This document shows, piece by piece, positions 1 to 9,499 of a DNA stretch of 64,000 nucleotides. The position numbers and the translations under genes are program-made. Origin of the DNA: Ferruginibacter paludis. GTDB taxonomy: Bacteria > Bacteroidota > Bacteroidia > Chitinophagales > Chitinophagaceae. The DNA is taken from assembly GCF_030409685.1 (NCBI RefSeq), contig NZ_JAUFQJ010000003.1, forward strand, positions 186,001 to 250,000, in the 5' to 3' direction. The notes beneath the pieces were generated by a model. That model was given only the letters and a program-made list of their open reading frames with translations. It searched no databases and was not told the DNA's origin. The stretch's first letter is position 1. The number at the start of each line of letters is the position of its first letter.

Positions 1-525
1 GATAATTCTATGAACCAGTTTCAGGAAGAGTGGAAAAATTTTACACTGGTTCCGGAAGGGGGCTATCATCCAAAAGGTGCTGCCGGCGCGGCTTTGATTA
101 CTCAGCTGATTGAAGAAGATACAACCCATATATGCACGGCACTGGGTACAGCAACTACGCTGGCCGGATTAATGAAAGGTGCAAAAAAAAACCAGCAAAT
201 AATTGGAGTCCCTGTATTAAAAGGAATGACAGACATTGATAAAAGAATTGCTTACTTAACCGGAACACCCAATACGGCCACATTGCTGAACGATTATCAT
301 TTTGGCGGGTATGCAAAAAAAACACCTGCCTTATTGCACTTTATGAATACATTTTACGAAGACAATAACATACCGACTGACTTTGTTTACACTGCAAAAA
401 TGATGTTTGCCGTATTGGATAGTGTTGAGAAAAATGTATTCCCGGAGGGGAGTAAAATTGTTTGTCTTCACACAGGTGGTTTGCAGGGCAACGCGTCTTT
501 GCCGGCTGGCACGTTAATTTTCTGA
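1..525 (+). CDS. PLP-dependent D-cysteine desulfhydrase / ACC deaminase-like enzyme, 3' part
   Basis: The reading frame is open at base 1, so only the C-terminal 170 or so residues are present and the PLP-binding lysine lies outside the window. The visible part has the glycine-rich stretch GGYHPKGAAGAA, then THICTALGTATTLAG (a cofactor-phosphate-type Gly/Thr loop), and ends in VCLHTGGLQGNASLP. Fold-type II PLP enzymes of the 1-aminocyclopropane-1-carboxylate deaminase / D-cysteine desulfhydrase family end this way. Such enzymes take sulfide or ammonia off small amino acids. Which substrate is used cannot be told from this part. An ATG occurs at base 10 but homology runs straight through it, so it is not taken as the start. 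Confidence 0.8.
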   Translation, partial: DNSMNQFQEEWKNFTLVPEGGYHPKGAAGAALITQLIEEDTTHICTALGTATTLAGLMKGAKKNQQIIGVPVLKGMTDIDKRIAYLTGTPNTATLLNDYHFGGYAKKTPALLHFMNTFYEDNNIPTDFVYTAKMMFAVLDSVEKNVFPEGSKIVCLHTGGLQGNASLPAGTLIF

Positions 526-543
526 TATGTTTTAATGGCTTAC

Positions 544-551
544 TATCTTTG
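544..551 (+). promoter_or_regulatory. -7 promoter element (TAnnTTTG) of the exported protein gene
   Basis: TATCTTTG matches the Bacteroidota housekeeping -7 consensus TAnnTTTG. It lies 41 nt ahead of the next ATG and just after the stop of the upstream gene. No clear -33 TTG was found at the expected spacing. Confidence 0.55.
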
Positions 552-592
552 CGCTTAAAACAAAAAAACTGTTTCCGCGTTCAAAGTAAATT

Positions 593-1423
593 ATGCGCAA
601 ATTTTTGTTGTCCTTTATTATCATTGCTGCTGCCGGACATTGTCTTGCCCAGGATACACTGCCCCGCATCTCCGTAAAAAATATCAGCAATCAAATAATC
701 ATCAGCTGGAAAAATAATTATGGCGTTAAAATCGCCAATATCAATATCCAGCGCTCAGCCGATAGTATTAAAAATTTTACAACTATCGGTACAGTGCTCA
801 ATCCACTGAATAAAGAAAATGGATATGTGGATGGTAAAGCCCCCAATCCTACTATGTTCTATCGCGTATTTGTAGCATTTGAAGGAGGCACTTATATTTT
901 TTCACGTTCACAGAAACCTGTTATTGAGCTTCCGAAACAAATCGACACGGCCAGTGTAGTAAGACAAAATACGGAAGACCAAAAAAAACTAATGGACTTT
1001 ACAGCTCCCGCAGCTCTACAGCCTGCTCAGGAAACGCCAGATATATCAAACCCGGGTGAAGATCTCTTGCCTCCGACAAGAAAATTTATTAAACCCAAGC
1101 CCCCCACCGGATTTGTGCCGAGCAAATTTATTTATGCCAACAGGGAAAATAATCTGATTGTGAGTTTACCCGATGCAGATAAGGAAAAATTTTCACTGTA
1201 TTTTTTTGATGAAAAAGACAGGCTGGTATTTGAAATAAAAAATATAAAAGAATCTTACCTGATTGTAGAAAAAGTAAATTTTTTACACACTGGCTGGTTT
1301 TACTATCATTTATATGATGATGGCATTTTACTGGAGAAATACAAGTTCTACATTGCGAAAGATGGCTGGGTTGGACCACCGCCGCCTGAAACAAAAAGGC
1401 CTATTATGACCGAGCCTCAATAA
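593..1423 (+). CDS. Exported protein of unknown function with a fibronectin III-like N-terminal half
   Basis: 276 residues. The first 19 form a typical signal peptide (MRKF, a hydrophobic run, then GHCLAQ), so the product is exported. Residues about 25-105 contain alternating beta-strand-like segments including IIISWKNN and MFYRVFVAFEGG, which look like a fibronectin type III fold; this is fold-level inference. A proline-rich linker (LLPPTRKFIKPKPPTG) leads to a second beta-rich segment and a proline-rich tail. No catalytic motif was recognised. The stop codon lies 3 bases from the convergent lipB stop. It may be a periplasmic or surface structural protein. Confidence 0.7.
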   Translation: MRKFLLSFIIIAAAGHCLAQDTLPRISVKNISNQIIISWKNNYGVKIANINIQRSADSIKNFTTIGTVLNPLNKENGYVDGKAPNPTMFYRVFVAFEGGTYIFSRSQKPVIELPKQIDTASVVRQNTEDQKKLMDFTAPAALQPAQETPDISNPGEDLLPPTRKFIKPKPPTGFVPSKFIYANRENNLIVSLPDADKEKFSLYFFDEKDRLVFEIKNIKESYLIVEKVNFLHTGWFYYHLYDDGILLEKYKFYIAKDGWVGPPPPETKRPIMTEPQ

Positions 1424-1426
1424 TTA

Positions 1427-2188
1427 TTATTGCAATTCAACACCAAAAACAATTTCAAAATTGGCTTTAACCTTTTGCTTAACCTCTTCGTAATTTAAAG
1501 TTCTATAGAGTTCCTTTTGAAGGGAGGTAACCTTTTTGTTTTCTATTCCGCAGGGAATTATCGTGTCAAAATAAGAGAGGTCTGTATTTACATTCAGCGC
1601 AAATCCATGCATGGTTACCCAGCGGCTGCAGCGCACGCCCATTGCGCATATTTTCCTTTCACTTCCTGGAATTCCTGCATCCATCCAAACGCCTGTTTCG
1701 CCTTTACTCCGTTCGCCTTTTAAGCCGTACTCCTGCATGGTAAGTATAATTACTTCTTCCAGTGCCCTCAGGTATTTGCCAATATCTGTATAAAATTTGT
1801 CAAGGTCAAGTATGGGATATCCTACTATTTGGCCCGGCCCGTGAAAAGTAATATCCCCTCCCCTGTTTGTCTTATAGTATTGTATGCCCCGCTTCTGCAT
1901 TTCCTGTTCGCTGATCAAAATATTTTCAACATGGCCACTTTTTCCTAAGGTCAGTACCGGCAGGTGTTCGCAGATGAGAAAATAATGTTGCGTTTCAGGT
2001 TTAGTATCTGCGACAGACCCCCTTAGCAGGCTAATATTTTCGGCAACCAAACCAGGTGCTCCCATTTCCATATTCCTTATTACCGCCTTTATATGTACAT
2101 TTTCCTGAAACAGCTTTTCCTGGCAATCCCATGCCGACTGGTAATCGGTTAAACCCAGGTCTTTAAACAATACTATCTGCTTAGTCAA
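1427..2188 (-). CDS. lipB: Octanoyl-[acyl carrier protein] : protein N-octanoyltransferase (LipB)
   Basis: LipB moves an octanoyl group from acyl carrier protein to lipoyl domains of 2-oxoacid dehydrogenases and the glycine cleavage H protein, the first step of lipoate synthesis. Diagnostic motifs are RGGDITFHGPGQ at about 109-120, the catalytic Lys179 in ERKICAMGV and the catalytic Cys213 in TIIPCGI. About 35 residues are inserted near residues 34-70, before HYFLICEHLPVLTLG. The open frame extends up to a TTG at 2209, but a TAACTTTG promoter element (2207-2214) overlaps that codon. I therefore prefer the in-frame TTG at 2188, which gives MTKQIVLFKDLGL and 253 residues, close to where other LipB proteins begin. 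No ATG is available near this end. Confidence 0.9.
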   Translation of the reverse strand: MTKQIVLFKDLGLTDYQSAWDCQEKLFQENVHIKAVIRNMEMGAPGLVAENISLLRGSVADTKPETQHYFLICEHLPVLTLGKSGHVENILISEQEMQKRGIQYYKTNRGGDITFHGPGQIVGYPILDLDKFYTDIGKYLRALEEVIILTMQEYGLKGERSKGETGVWMDAGIPGSERKICAMGVRCSRWVTMHGFALNVNTDLSYFDTIIPCGIENKKVTSLQKELYRTLNYEEVKQKVKANFEIVFGVELQ

Positions 2189-2206
2189 TGTAATTAGTTT
2201 ATTTTG

Positions 2207-2214
2207 CAAAGTTA
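2207..2214 (-). promoter_or_regulatory. -7 promoter element of lipB
   Basis: Read on the minus strand the bases are TAACTTTG, matching TAnnTTTG. It overlaps the furthest upstream possible lipB start codon and so argues for the start 19 nt downstream. Confidence 0.55.
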
Positions 2215-2372
2215 ATTGAATGCAGGATTAGTATTTGGTGCCAGGTATTGAGTGTTTAAATATTCAAGACTGTCAATAACTGCTGAAAAAGAACTATTTG
2301 TCAGATGGTTGGATATTGATGGCACCCGATTCTCAACTATCCATTATATAAAATGAGTTTAATAAAATAAAA

Positions 2373-3428
2373 ATGAGCAACGAAATAGCTGTAGAAGATG
2401 ACTTGCAGGAAAGCGAAGAATTGTATGAAAGACTGGTGATTGATATCCCAAAAGGCCAGGAAGCATTGCGCATTGATAAATTTTTGATGCATCGTATTGA
2501 AGGTGCTACCCGCAATAAAATACAACAAGGTATTGACAACGAGATGGTGCTGGTGAATGATAAACCAGTAAAGGCCAATTATAAAGTAAGGCCCTACGAT
2601 AAAATTGTTGTTTTCGATAACCGGCATCCCGACAGCAATGATATCATCCCTGAAAATATACCGTTAAATATTGTTTTTGAAGATGATGATGTATTACTCA
2701 TCAACAAGCCAGCCGGTATGGTGGTACACCCCGGCAGCGGCAACCCGAGCGGTACGTTAATCAATGGCGTAGCTTTTTATTTAAAACAACAAAATCCTGA
2801 GCTGGAAGAAAATGGGTTACCCCGTTTTGGAATGGTACACAGGATAGATAAAAATACAACCGGGCTGCTGGTATTGGCTAAAACGCCTAAAGCAATGACC
2901 GACCTGGCTAAACAGTTCTTTAATCATACCGTTCACCGCCGTTATATAGCCCTGGTTTGGGGAGACTTTGAAGAGAATGAAGGAACCATCCGCGGCCATG
3001 TTGGACGGCATCAACGTTTTAGAAAATTATTCACCACCTACCCGGAAGGGGAACATGGAAAAGAAGCCGTAACCCATTACAAAGTGCTGGAACGTTTTAA
3101 TTACGTTACGCTGGTTGAGTGCAGACTTGAAACAGGTCGCACACACCAGATACGTGTGCACATGCAGTCCATTGGTCATCCTTTATTTAATGATGATTTT
3201 TACGGCGGCGATAAAATTGTAAAAGGTACCATTTTCAGCAAGTACAAACAGTTTGTAGACAATTGTTTTGCGCTATGCCAACGCCAGGCTTTGCATGCAA
3301 AGGAACTGGGCTTTATACACCCAACTTCCAAACAGCCAATGCTGTTTGAAAGTTATTTACCGGATGATATGCTGGCCGTAATTGAAAAATGGAGAAAGTA
3401 CAGTGAAAACAAAAATGACATCAGTTAG
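2373..3428 (+). CDS. rluD: RluA/RluD-family 23S rRNA pseudouridine synthase
   Basis: Converts uridines of structured RNA, probably helix 69 of 23S rRNA, to pseudouridine. Residues about 20-85 form an S4 RNA-binding domain (ALRIDKFLMHRI, then VLVNDKPVKANYKVRPYD). The synthase domain follows with the strand VLLINKPAGMVVHP and the catalytic-Asp motif MVHRIDKNTTGLLVLAK. ETGRTHQIRVHMQSIGHP is a further family motif. Its length of 351 is usual for the family. RluD is preferred over RluA or RluC because of the S4 domain and length, but the exact rRNA target cannot be read from sequence. It stands alone, with a short upstream gap and no match to the common -7 element. Confidence 0.9.
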   Translation: MSNEIAVEDDLQESEELYERLVIDIPKGQEALRIDKFLMHRIEGATRNKIQQGIDNEMVLVNDKPVKANYKVRPYDKIVVFDNRHPDSNDIIPENIPLNIVFEDDDVLLINKPAGMVVHPGSGNPSGTLINGVAFYLKQQNPELEENGLPRFGMVHRIDKNTTGLLVLAKTPKAMTDLAKQFFNHTVHRRYIALVWGDFEENEGTIRGHVGRHQRFRKLFTTYPEGEHGKEAVTHYKVLERFNYVTLVECRLETGRTHQIRVHMQSIGHPLFNDDFYGGDKIVKGTIFSKYKQFVDNCFALCQRQALHAKELGFIHPTSKQPMLFESYLPDDMLAVIEKWRKYSENKNDIS

Positions 3429-3463
3429 GTACATTTTTTTTTACTACTGCATTAAAGCACAAG

Positions 3464-4990
3464 TTATTTTGAAGATCCGGTAATAAATTCGGCCACATCT
3501 TTTTTAAATGCAGTTGCAGCTGAATTTAAAATGTACATCATGTGCCCCGCCTCATAATATTTCATGGTAATGTTGCTCCTGATTTTTTTGTTCAAGCCCA
3601 TGTGATCGAAAGTATATTCTGTACCGGCAAATGGGGTTGCCAGATCATACAAACCATTTAACACCAGTATTTTCATTTTTGGATTACTTGACATAGCATT
3701 CTTTAAATCGGGTGCAGTATTAGGAGTAGCTGCGTCGCCAAAAAAACCGTTGCTGCGTGCATGTTTCCAGTCCCATTTAAAATCCGGAAATGCATATGCC
3801 CCGGTATTGTACACTTTATCCTTACTTACCTTTAACTCAGTGGTATAATAGTTCATAAAGGCTGAAATAAAGGCCGGGCTGATGTCGGATGATTGCGGAT
3901 CATAAAAAGCGTATTCACCCAATTCATCCTGGGCAATCCCCTTGTAGCGTGAATCTAAACGACCTGCAACTTCCTGTGTTCCGCGTAACAGTTCCTGCGA
4001 AAATTGTGGCTGAACTACCCTCATGTTTGCCTTTTCCAGGTAATCTTTACTGAGGCCTGTATACCCAACTAGTTTGTCTATGATTTTATTTCTTTCCTCA
4101 ACGGTCAGCGCATCTCCTTGTAACAATGCCGAAGCATAATCGCCTGTGGCGAAAGTTCTTACTTCTTTTAAAAACAGCTGCAGGTTCGCAGGCTTATTAG
4201 CTAATTTATTATGGTACCAGGCAGTCGCTGCATAGGTAGGCAAATTGACGATAAATGGAAGATCATCAGTGGGTTGAAATGATAGTGTACGTATATCTAA
4301 AACACTGGACACAAGCACAACCCCATTTACTGAAATACCGAAATTTTCCTGCAGGTAATCTGCAACTCCTGCAGAACGGAATGTACCATAACTTTCACCC
4401 AGTAAATATTTTGGCGAGTTCCACCGTTCATTTTGGTGAACATAATCTTTAATAAACTGGCTGATTGATTTGATATCTGCATCTACTCCCCAAAAATCTA
4501 TGTTTTTAGCCTTGCCAATGGCACGGCTCAGGCCCGTACCGACAGGATCAATCATCACCACATCTGATACATCTAAAATAGAATAATTATTATCTTCTAT
4601 TTTGTATGGGGCCGGGCCATTAGGCGAAGGATCATTTACCACCACTCTTCTTGGTCCCATAATACCCATGTGCAGCCACATAGAAGAAGAGCCTGGTCCG
4701 CCGTTATACGAAAACGTTACCGGTCTTTTGCTGTTATCTGTTTCACCATCTTTGGTATAAGCGGTGTAACCGATAGAGGCTATCAGTTCATCTTTTTCAT
4801 TTTTTAAAATCAATGTTCCGGCAACAGCCGTATAACTGATTAGTTTGTTATCGATTTTAATACTATGCTTTGTAATAAATTTTTGTGGTACGGTAGCTGC
4901 AATACTGTCTGCTTGTGCCGAGACGTCCAAAGTGCAATTCAATAACAGCATTAATACAACTGCTGCAATATTATTTTTTCTCATAAGCAT
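3464..4990 (-). CDS. Exported S10-family serine carboxypeptidase-like peptidase
   Basis: An alpha/beta-hydrolase peptidase of MEROPS family S10, which removes C-terminal residues from peptides. A signal peptide (about residues 1-25, ending DVSAQA) predicts export. Visible active-site parts are the oxyanion segment SYNGGPGSSSMW (near 94-105), nucleophile Ser200 in GESYGT, Asp449 in NGLYDLAT and His483 in YEAGHMMY. These give a complete Ser-Asp-His triad in family order. An alternative ATG two codons in (MRKNN) would suit the signal peptide equally well. It probably scavenges peptides in the periplasm or outside the cell. Its 508 residues are typical of bacterial S10 proteins. Confidence 0.9.
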   Translation of the reverse strand: MLMRKNNIAAVVLMLLLNCTLDVSAQADSIAATVPQKFITKHSIKIDNKLISYTAVAGTLILKNEKDELIASIGYTAYTKDGETDNSKRPVTFSYNGGPGSSSMWLHMGIMGPRRVVVNDPSPNGPAPYKIEDNNYSILDVSDVVMIDPVGTGLSRAIGKAKNIDFWGVDADIKSISQFIKDYVHQNERWNSPKYLLGESYGTFRSAGVADYLQENFGISVNGVVLVSSVLDIRTLSFQPTDDLPFIVNLPTYAATAWYHNKLANKPANLQLFLKEVRTFATGDYASALLQGDALTVEERNKIIDKLVGYTGLSKDYLEKANMRVVQPQFSQELLRGTQEVAGRLDSRYKGIAQDELGEYAFYDPQSSDISPAFISAFMNYYTTELKVSKDKVYNTGAYAFPDFKWDWKHARSNGFFGDAATPNTAPDLKNAMSSNPKMKILVLNGLYDLATPFAGTEYTFDHMGLNKKIRSNITMKYYEAGHMMYILNSAATAFKKDVAEFITGSSK

Positions 4991-5082
4991 ATTTTATTTT
5001 TACAGGTAAAATGGAAGATACGTTATTATTAAATTCACACATGCCCATTACCGCATGTATTTTTTAAATGGTATAATGCAAT

Positions 5083-5113
5083 AAAAAAGCAGCTCATGGG
5101 GAACTGCTTTTTT
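5083..5113 (-). terminator. Rho-independent terminator of the ELWxxDGT-repeat gene
   Basis: AAAAAAGCAG pairs with CTGCTTTTTT around an 11-nt loop. Read on the minus strand it follows the stop at 5130 and ends in a T run. Confidence 0.75.
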
Positions 5114-5129
5114 ACTTTTACCAGGCAAA

Positions 5130-7262
5130 TTATTTTATAAAAAGAATCGACTTATTTTCACCATCACTGGTTATTATTATTATATACTGGCCATGAGGCA
5201 ATGAGGTTACCGGAACAGATTCAACTCCATTTATCCGCTGCAATTGTCTGCTGTAAACCATTTTCCCTGACATATCTTTTATTGACATCTGCGCATTGGC
5301 TGTAATGCCTGATGTGATAAGCTGTATGTTTTGCTGCACGGGATTAGCAAGCAACCTTGCATTCCAATTCATTGGTTTTATTTTTAAAGCAATGGTATTG
5401 CTAACCTCCTGCTTACCATTTGTATCAGTTGTAAGGAGACGGTAGTAAATAATTGTTCCCCCACTGGCGAGGATATTGTTGTCAGTAAAAGAATATTTAT
5501 GACCATTAGCGGTATTACCAGCCGCTACTACCGTTGTTACATTTTCAAAATTCAATCCATCACTGCTCCGTTGTATTGTAAAACTGTTGGTGTTAATTTC
5601 CTGGGACGTTGTCCACTTTATCAATGCATCCTCTGCCAGTGGAGTAACTGTAAAATCAACGAGCTTAACCGGCAAAGGGGTAAAAACTCCATTTACAACA
5701 TATAAGTCAGTTGCCGTTGCATTGTCGCCGTTGGTAGCACCAAAAAAGATTTTGCTATTGTTGATCAGAAATAACTCAGGCAAAGCATCTCCTGTATTGG
5801 TGTATATATCGGCCACCATCGAAGTGCCACCGCTTGTACCGTCAGATTTCCATAATTCATTGCCATGGGTTGCATCTGTTGCAGCAAAATATAACTCACC
5901 TGAAGTGTACAAATAAGAAAGACTTTTTGTCGCATCGATGCCGTTTCCTGAGCCGGGTATTATATCTTTTACCATTGTTGTTCCGGCAAGCGTGCCATCC
6001 GAAATCCACAATTCATATCCCGCAGCTGTTGTACTGGCAGTAAAGAAAAATTTGTTTCCCTGGAATAACGTTTGAGAAAAATTACCGCTCAACAGATTGC
6101 CATTGTAAGGCAAAAAAATCGCAGGTATATCTCCGTTCATACTTATTACATCAAACGACTTAAATAATACCGTTCCGGCAGGTGTACCATCAGACTGCCA
6201 CAATTCGGTACGACTGGCTCCATCAGAAACAGGAAAAATAAACTTGCCCGGTAGATCAACTGCGTCAATCAATAAAATCACTGAAATTGAAAGCCCGGGC
6301 ACGATGTTTTTTAGTAACGTAGTGTTTGCAGTTGTTCCGTCCGTACTCCATACTTCCCCTGTACTGGTTCCATCACTGGCATTAAAATAAACGTGGTTAT
6401 TAAATGTATGAAAACCCAATAAAAGTGGAAAGGAAAAGCCAAATATATCAAGCGTAGTGGAGCTTCCTGTACCGGGATTAATGTCTTTTACCAACAGTGT
6501 GCCCCCTGCAGTTCCATCTGTTTTCCATATTTCATTACCATGTGTAGCATCGGTGGCTGAAAATAAAACAATGCTGTTATAAATATAAAAATTGGCAGGA
6601 TTAGATGAATCAGCACCTGCGTTGCCCGTATTGATATCAAGTAAAAGAGCAGTGCCCACATTTGTGCCGTCGGATTTCCAAAGCTCGATTCCATTAGCCG
6701 CAGTTTTCGCGGCAAACAGTAAAAAAGTTCCGTTTGAAAAAAGATGGTACTCATTAATGGCGTTACTGCTGTCTGTTCCCGGAACGATATCCTTCACCAG
6801 GGTTGTACCAGCATTGGTGCCGTTGGTTCTCCACAATTCCCGGCCTTCAGCAACAGTTGCAGCATCAAAGTAAATAAAGCCATTTAGTAAGGCGAATTCT
6901 GCCGGTGCAGATGCTGTAGTACCCGGATTGATATCTTTTACGAGTACTGTTCCTGCAGAAGTGCCGTCAGTAATATATAATTCAGCTCCTGTTGCTGCCG
7001 TACTTCCCCTAAAAATAAGTTTGCCTGAAAGCAAGCCGGCTAACGCTTCATACTTAATTGTAGTAGTTATTTGAACAGTTCCGGCAAGGGTTCCATCTGT
7101 TACCCACAAGGAACTATCGGTTACAGAAGCAAAAATAGTTTGCGTGGTAGTAAGCGGACTGACCAGTTGCAAACTTTTGTTCGAATTGATTTGTGTAACC
7201 TGTGCCTTGGAGCCGATAATAAAAACAAAAATGCAGATAATGCCTAGTAGTCTTTTTTTCAT
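5130..7262 (-). CDS. ELWxxDGT-repeat surface protein with type IX secretion sorting domain
   Basis: 710 residues with an N-terminal signal peptide (MKKRLLGIICIFVFIIGSKAQ). I count nine copies of a repeat centred on E-L/I-W-x-x-D/N-G-T-x-x-G/N-T, for example ELWKSDGTNVGT, EIWKTDGTAGGT, ELWISDGTLAGT and ELWKSDGTSGGT. Several are followed by LVKDINPG-like text. This is the ELWxxDGT repeat and probably forms a beta-propeller-like array. After the repeats comes a beta-sandwich region (VDFTVTPLAEDALIKWTTSQEINTN onwards). The C-terminal roughly 75 residues match the T9SS type A sorting domain (LLANPVQQNIQL, SLPHGQYIIII). The protein should cross the outer membrane through the type IX system and be released or attached to the surface. 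Its ligand is unknown. Confidence 0.85.
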   Translation of the reverse strand: MKKRLLGIICIFVFIIGSKAQVTQINSNKSLQLVSPLTTTQTIFASVTDSSLWVTDGTLAGTVQITTTIKYEALAGLLSGKLIFRGSTAATGAELYITDGTSAGTVLVKDINPGTTASAPAEFALLNGFIYFDAATVAEGRELWRTNGTNAGTTLVKDIVPGTDSSNAINEYHLFSNGTFLLFAAKTAANGIELWKSDGTNVGTALLLDINTGNAGADSSNPANFYIYNSIVLFSATDATHGNEIWKTDGTAGGTLLVKDINPGTGSSTTLDIFGFSFPLLLGFHTFNNHVYFNASDGTSTGEVWSTDGTTANTTLLKNIVPGLSISVILLIDAVDLPGKFIFPVSDGASRTELWQSDGTPAGTVLFKSFDVISMNGDIPAIFLPYNGNLLSGNFSQTLFQGNKFFFTASTTAAGYELWISDGTLAGTTMVKDIIPGSGNGIDATKSLSYLYTSGELYFAATDATHGNELWKSDGTSGGTSMVADIYTNTGDALPELFLINNSKIFFGATNGDNATATDLYVVNGVFTPLPVKLVDFTVTPLAEDALIKWTTSQEINTNSFTIQRSSDGLNFENVTTVVAAGNTANGHKYSFTDNNILASGGTIIYYRLLTTDTNGKQEVSNTIALKIKPMNWNARLLANPVQQNIQLITSGITANAQMSIKDMSGKMVYSRQLQRINGVESVPVTSLPHGQYIIIITSDGENKSILFIK

Positions 7263-7491
7263 GATTAAAATGTTTAGCGATTATAAGAATAGAGATATGG
7301 TTTCCGCCAGGATAATCAAAAGACTATAAGTTCAAAAAGCAGTATTAAAGATTACATGGAAATTACGAAATGAAAATCAAAAAAATAAATTATTCTAAAT
7401 TAAGGCTGAAGCCTGATGGAAGCATTGGTGTTAATCAATAGATTTGTTGATGCATTTTTTTTCTTGGCTTTTTCTCTAACTTCAATTTAAT

Positions 7492-8532
7492 ATGAATCTA
7501 CAATTGCTTATCCCTGTCGCTTTCAGGAACCCCAATAATGTAAGTGATAAACCTATCACTATCTTAGCCGGAGATATTGGCGGAACAAAGGCTAACATGC
7601 AATTAAGCCGGTACTCAGCGAAAGGACTTGAAAGCATTAAAGAATGCCGCTATCATACCAGTGACTTCAATTCTTTTACAGCTTTACTTTCCCATTTTTT
7701 AGAAGGGCAGCAGCAGCCGGAAAAAATTTGTTTTTCTGTTGCCGGACCTGTGATTGAAGGCAAGGTAAAATTTACCAACCTTAGCTGGAGTATAGACAGT
7801 GAAGAGGTAAGCAAACATGTTGGTGGCAGCCCGGTTGCTATACTGAATGACCTGGAGGCTACGGCCTATGGCCTGGCTGGTCTAAAGCAAGAGGAACTTA
7901 CCATTCTGTATAAAGGAACAAATGAAACCCCAGGCAACATTGCTATACTAGCTGCTGGTACGGGCTTAGGCGAGGCTGGATTATACTTTGATGGGAAGTT
8001 GTACCATCCCTTTGCAACTGAAGGTGGCCACTGCGATTTTGCGCCACGCACGCCAAGAGATATCGCACTATTAACTTTTTTACTAAGCAGGCATGAACAC
8101 GTAAGTTGGGAAAGGTTGCTGAGCGGAAATGGCATTTACACCATTTGGCAATACCTGACGGGAGTTGAAAAAAAGAATGCCCCGCAGTGGTTGTTGCAAC
8201 AGATGGAAAATACAGATCCGGCTCCCGTGATAAGTAAGGCTGCGCTGGAGGGCAATTGCCCTGTTTGCATTGAAACAATAGAACTATTTAATCGATACCT
8301 GGCTTGTGAAGCTGTCAACCTCATTTTAAAATTAAAAGCAACTGGCGGACTTTACCTTGCAGGAGGAATTACTCCCAAAGTTTTGCCGTTACTGCATCCT
8401 GAAGTTTGGAAGGATGTATTTAGTAAAAGTGGACGTATGAATCAATTGCTGAAGGAAGTCACTGTTTATGTTGTCTTAAATGAAAAAGCTCCCCTGGTGG
8501 GAGCTGGCTATTTTGCTTGTCTGAGCTTGTAA
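7492..8532 (+). CDS. glk: Glucokinase (Glk family)
   Basis: Phosphorylates glucose to glucose 6-phosphate with ATP at the entry of glycolysis. The phosphate-binding loop is DIGGTK (28-33), the catalytic Asp is D120 in LNDLEATAYG, the adenosine-side glycine motif is AAGTGLGEA (about 154-162), and the sugar-contact motif is EGGH (177-180) followed by CDFAPR. LAGGITPK near residue 290 is the usual late motif. This arrangement fits the bacterial Glk family rather than the ROK family, which carries a cysteine-rich zinc site. It is convergent with the following gene, with 19 nt between stops. About 20 residues precede the first strand, slightly longer than typical; an internal start cannot be excluded. 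Confidence 0.9.
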   Translation: MNLQLLIPVAFRNPNNVSDKPITILAGDIGGTKANMQLSRYSAKGLESIKECRYHTSDFNSFTALLSHFLEGQQQPEKICFSVAGPVIEGKVKFTNLSWSIDSEEVSKHVGGSPVAILNDLEATAYGLAGLKQEELTILYKGTNETPGNIAILAAGTGLGEAGLYFDGKLYHPFATEGGHCDFAPRTPRDIALLTFLLSRHEHVSWERLLSGNGIYTIWQYLTGVEKKNAPQWLLQQMENTDPAPVISKAALEGNCPVCIETIELFNRYLACEAVNLILKLKATGGLYLAGGITPKVLPLLHPEVWKDVFSKSGRMNQLLKEVTVYVVLNEKAPLVGAGYFACLSL

Positions 8533-8551
8533 ACTAGTTGTGTTAAATCGA

Positions 8552-9352
8552 TTATTGATAGTCATCAAAAACGTCGCCCAACTTAATACAAACTTTAATA
8601 CCGGTCATATAATACCAATCTTTTGCATCCGGATTTCCCCTGATATGACCAGCTATCCCTGCAGAAGGTTTATTTTGCCGAAATGATAATTCTGCTGCAG
8701 TAGGACCTCTTTTTGCCAGCAACACCTGTGGATCAGCATAAGTACTGCTTACATCATCCAGGTAGTCTGTATTGATGTAACGGAAACCCCACTCATATAT
8801 AAGATCAATTCTTTCGCTTGCCTTAAACTTCCAACCCAAGCCTATCGGAATAAACATCTTGGTGGTCTTGTACATTGGCCTGTTAGGGTATTCTGACAAT
8901 CCCTGTCCCTCTGTACCTAAAGGCTGTAAAAATACTTTAGTATTATTTTTGTCATAAGTGTAAGGATTGAAATGAAAAACACCTAATCCGACAAATATAT
9001 AAGGTAACCCGTCATAAACCGTAGGATCAGCCAAATTTATTTCCGCAGCAACACTTCCCTCCAGGATATTTGTTTTAAAATTAAGATTACGGGAAACCAA
9101 CCCTGCATCTTTACTGTATTTATCGTCGCCCTGAACCTTACCAAAATTCAAACCTGCACGTAGCACGACAAAATTATTGGGCATTAAATATTTAACATTG
9201 GCACCAAAAGATGGTCCAACTGTTTTAAAATTTATTCCGGGCCGTGACAGGTCTCCGCTATACCCGGTAATTCCTCCTCCTGCCTCTATTTGCCACTGCT
9301 GTGCAAAGCAGCCGCTGGCAATAAACATAAAAGCAACTGTCAATAATTTCAT
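8552..9352 (-). CDS. DUF6089-like outer-membrane beta-barrel protein
   Basis: 266 residues. The signal peptide ends at about GCFAQQ and is followed at once by amphipathic strands WQIEAGGGITGYSGDL and SFGANVKYLMPNNFVVLRAGLNFG. The repeated short strands and the GLGWKFKASERIDLIYEWGFRYINTDYLDD pattern suit a small outer-membrane barrel of the DUF6089 kind found throughout Bacteroidota. No enzymatic residues are visible. The family function is not established; a structural or porin-like role is inference. Confidence 0.75.
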   Translation of the reverse strand: MKLLTVAFMFIASGCFAQQWQIEAGGGITGYSGDLSRPGINFKTVGPSFGANVKYLMPNNFVVLRAGLNFGKVQGDDKYSKDAGLVSRNLNFKTNILEGSVAAEINLADPTVYDGLPYIFVGLGVFHFNPYTYDKNNTKVFLQPLGTEGQGLSEYPNRPMYKTTKMFIPIGLGWKFKASERIDLIYEWGFRYINTDYLDDVSSTYADPQVLLAKRGPTAAELSFRQNKPSAGIAGHIRGNPDAKDWYYMTGIKVCIKLGDVFDDYQ

Positions 9353-9499
9353 AATACAATTATTTTGTTTTGTAAAAATACAAATTATAAGTAGATTTTA
9401 ACTATAAAACTGATTTTATAGATTTTCTTCTACTTCGCAATGTATTGTAAATATAAGATGTGTTCAATAAGTCGAAGCTCCTGGGTATCAAACTATATT

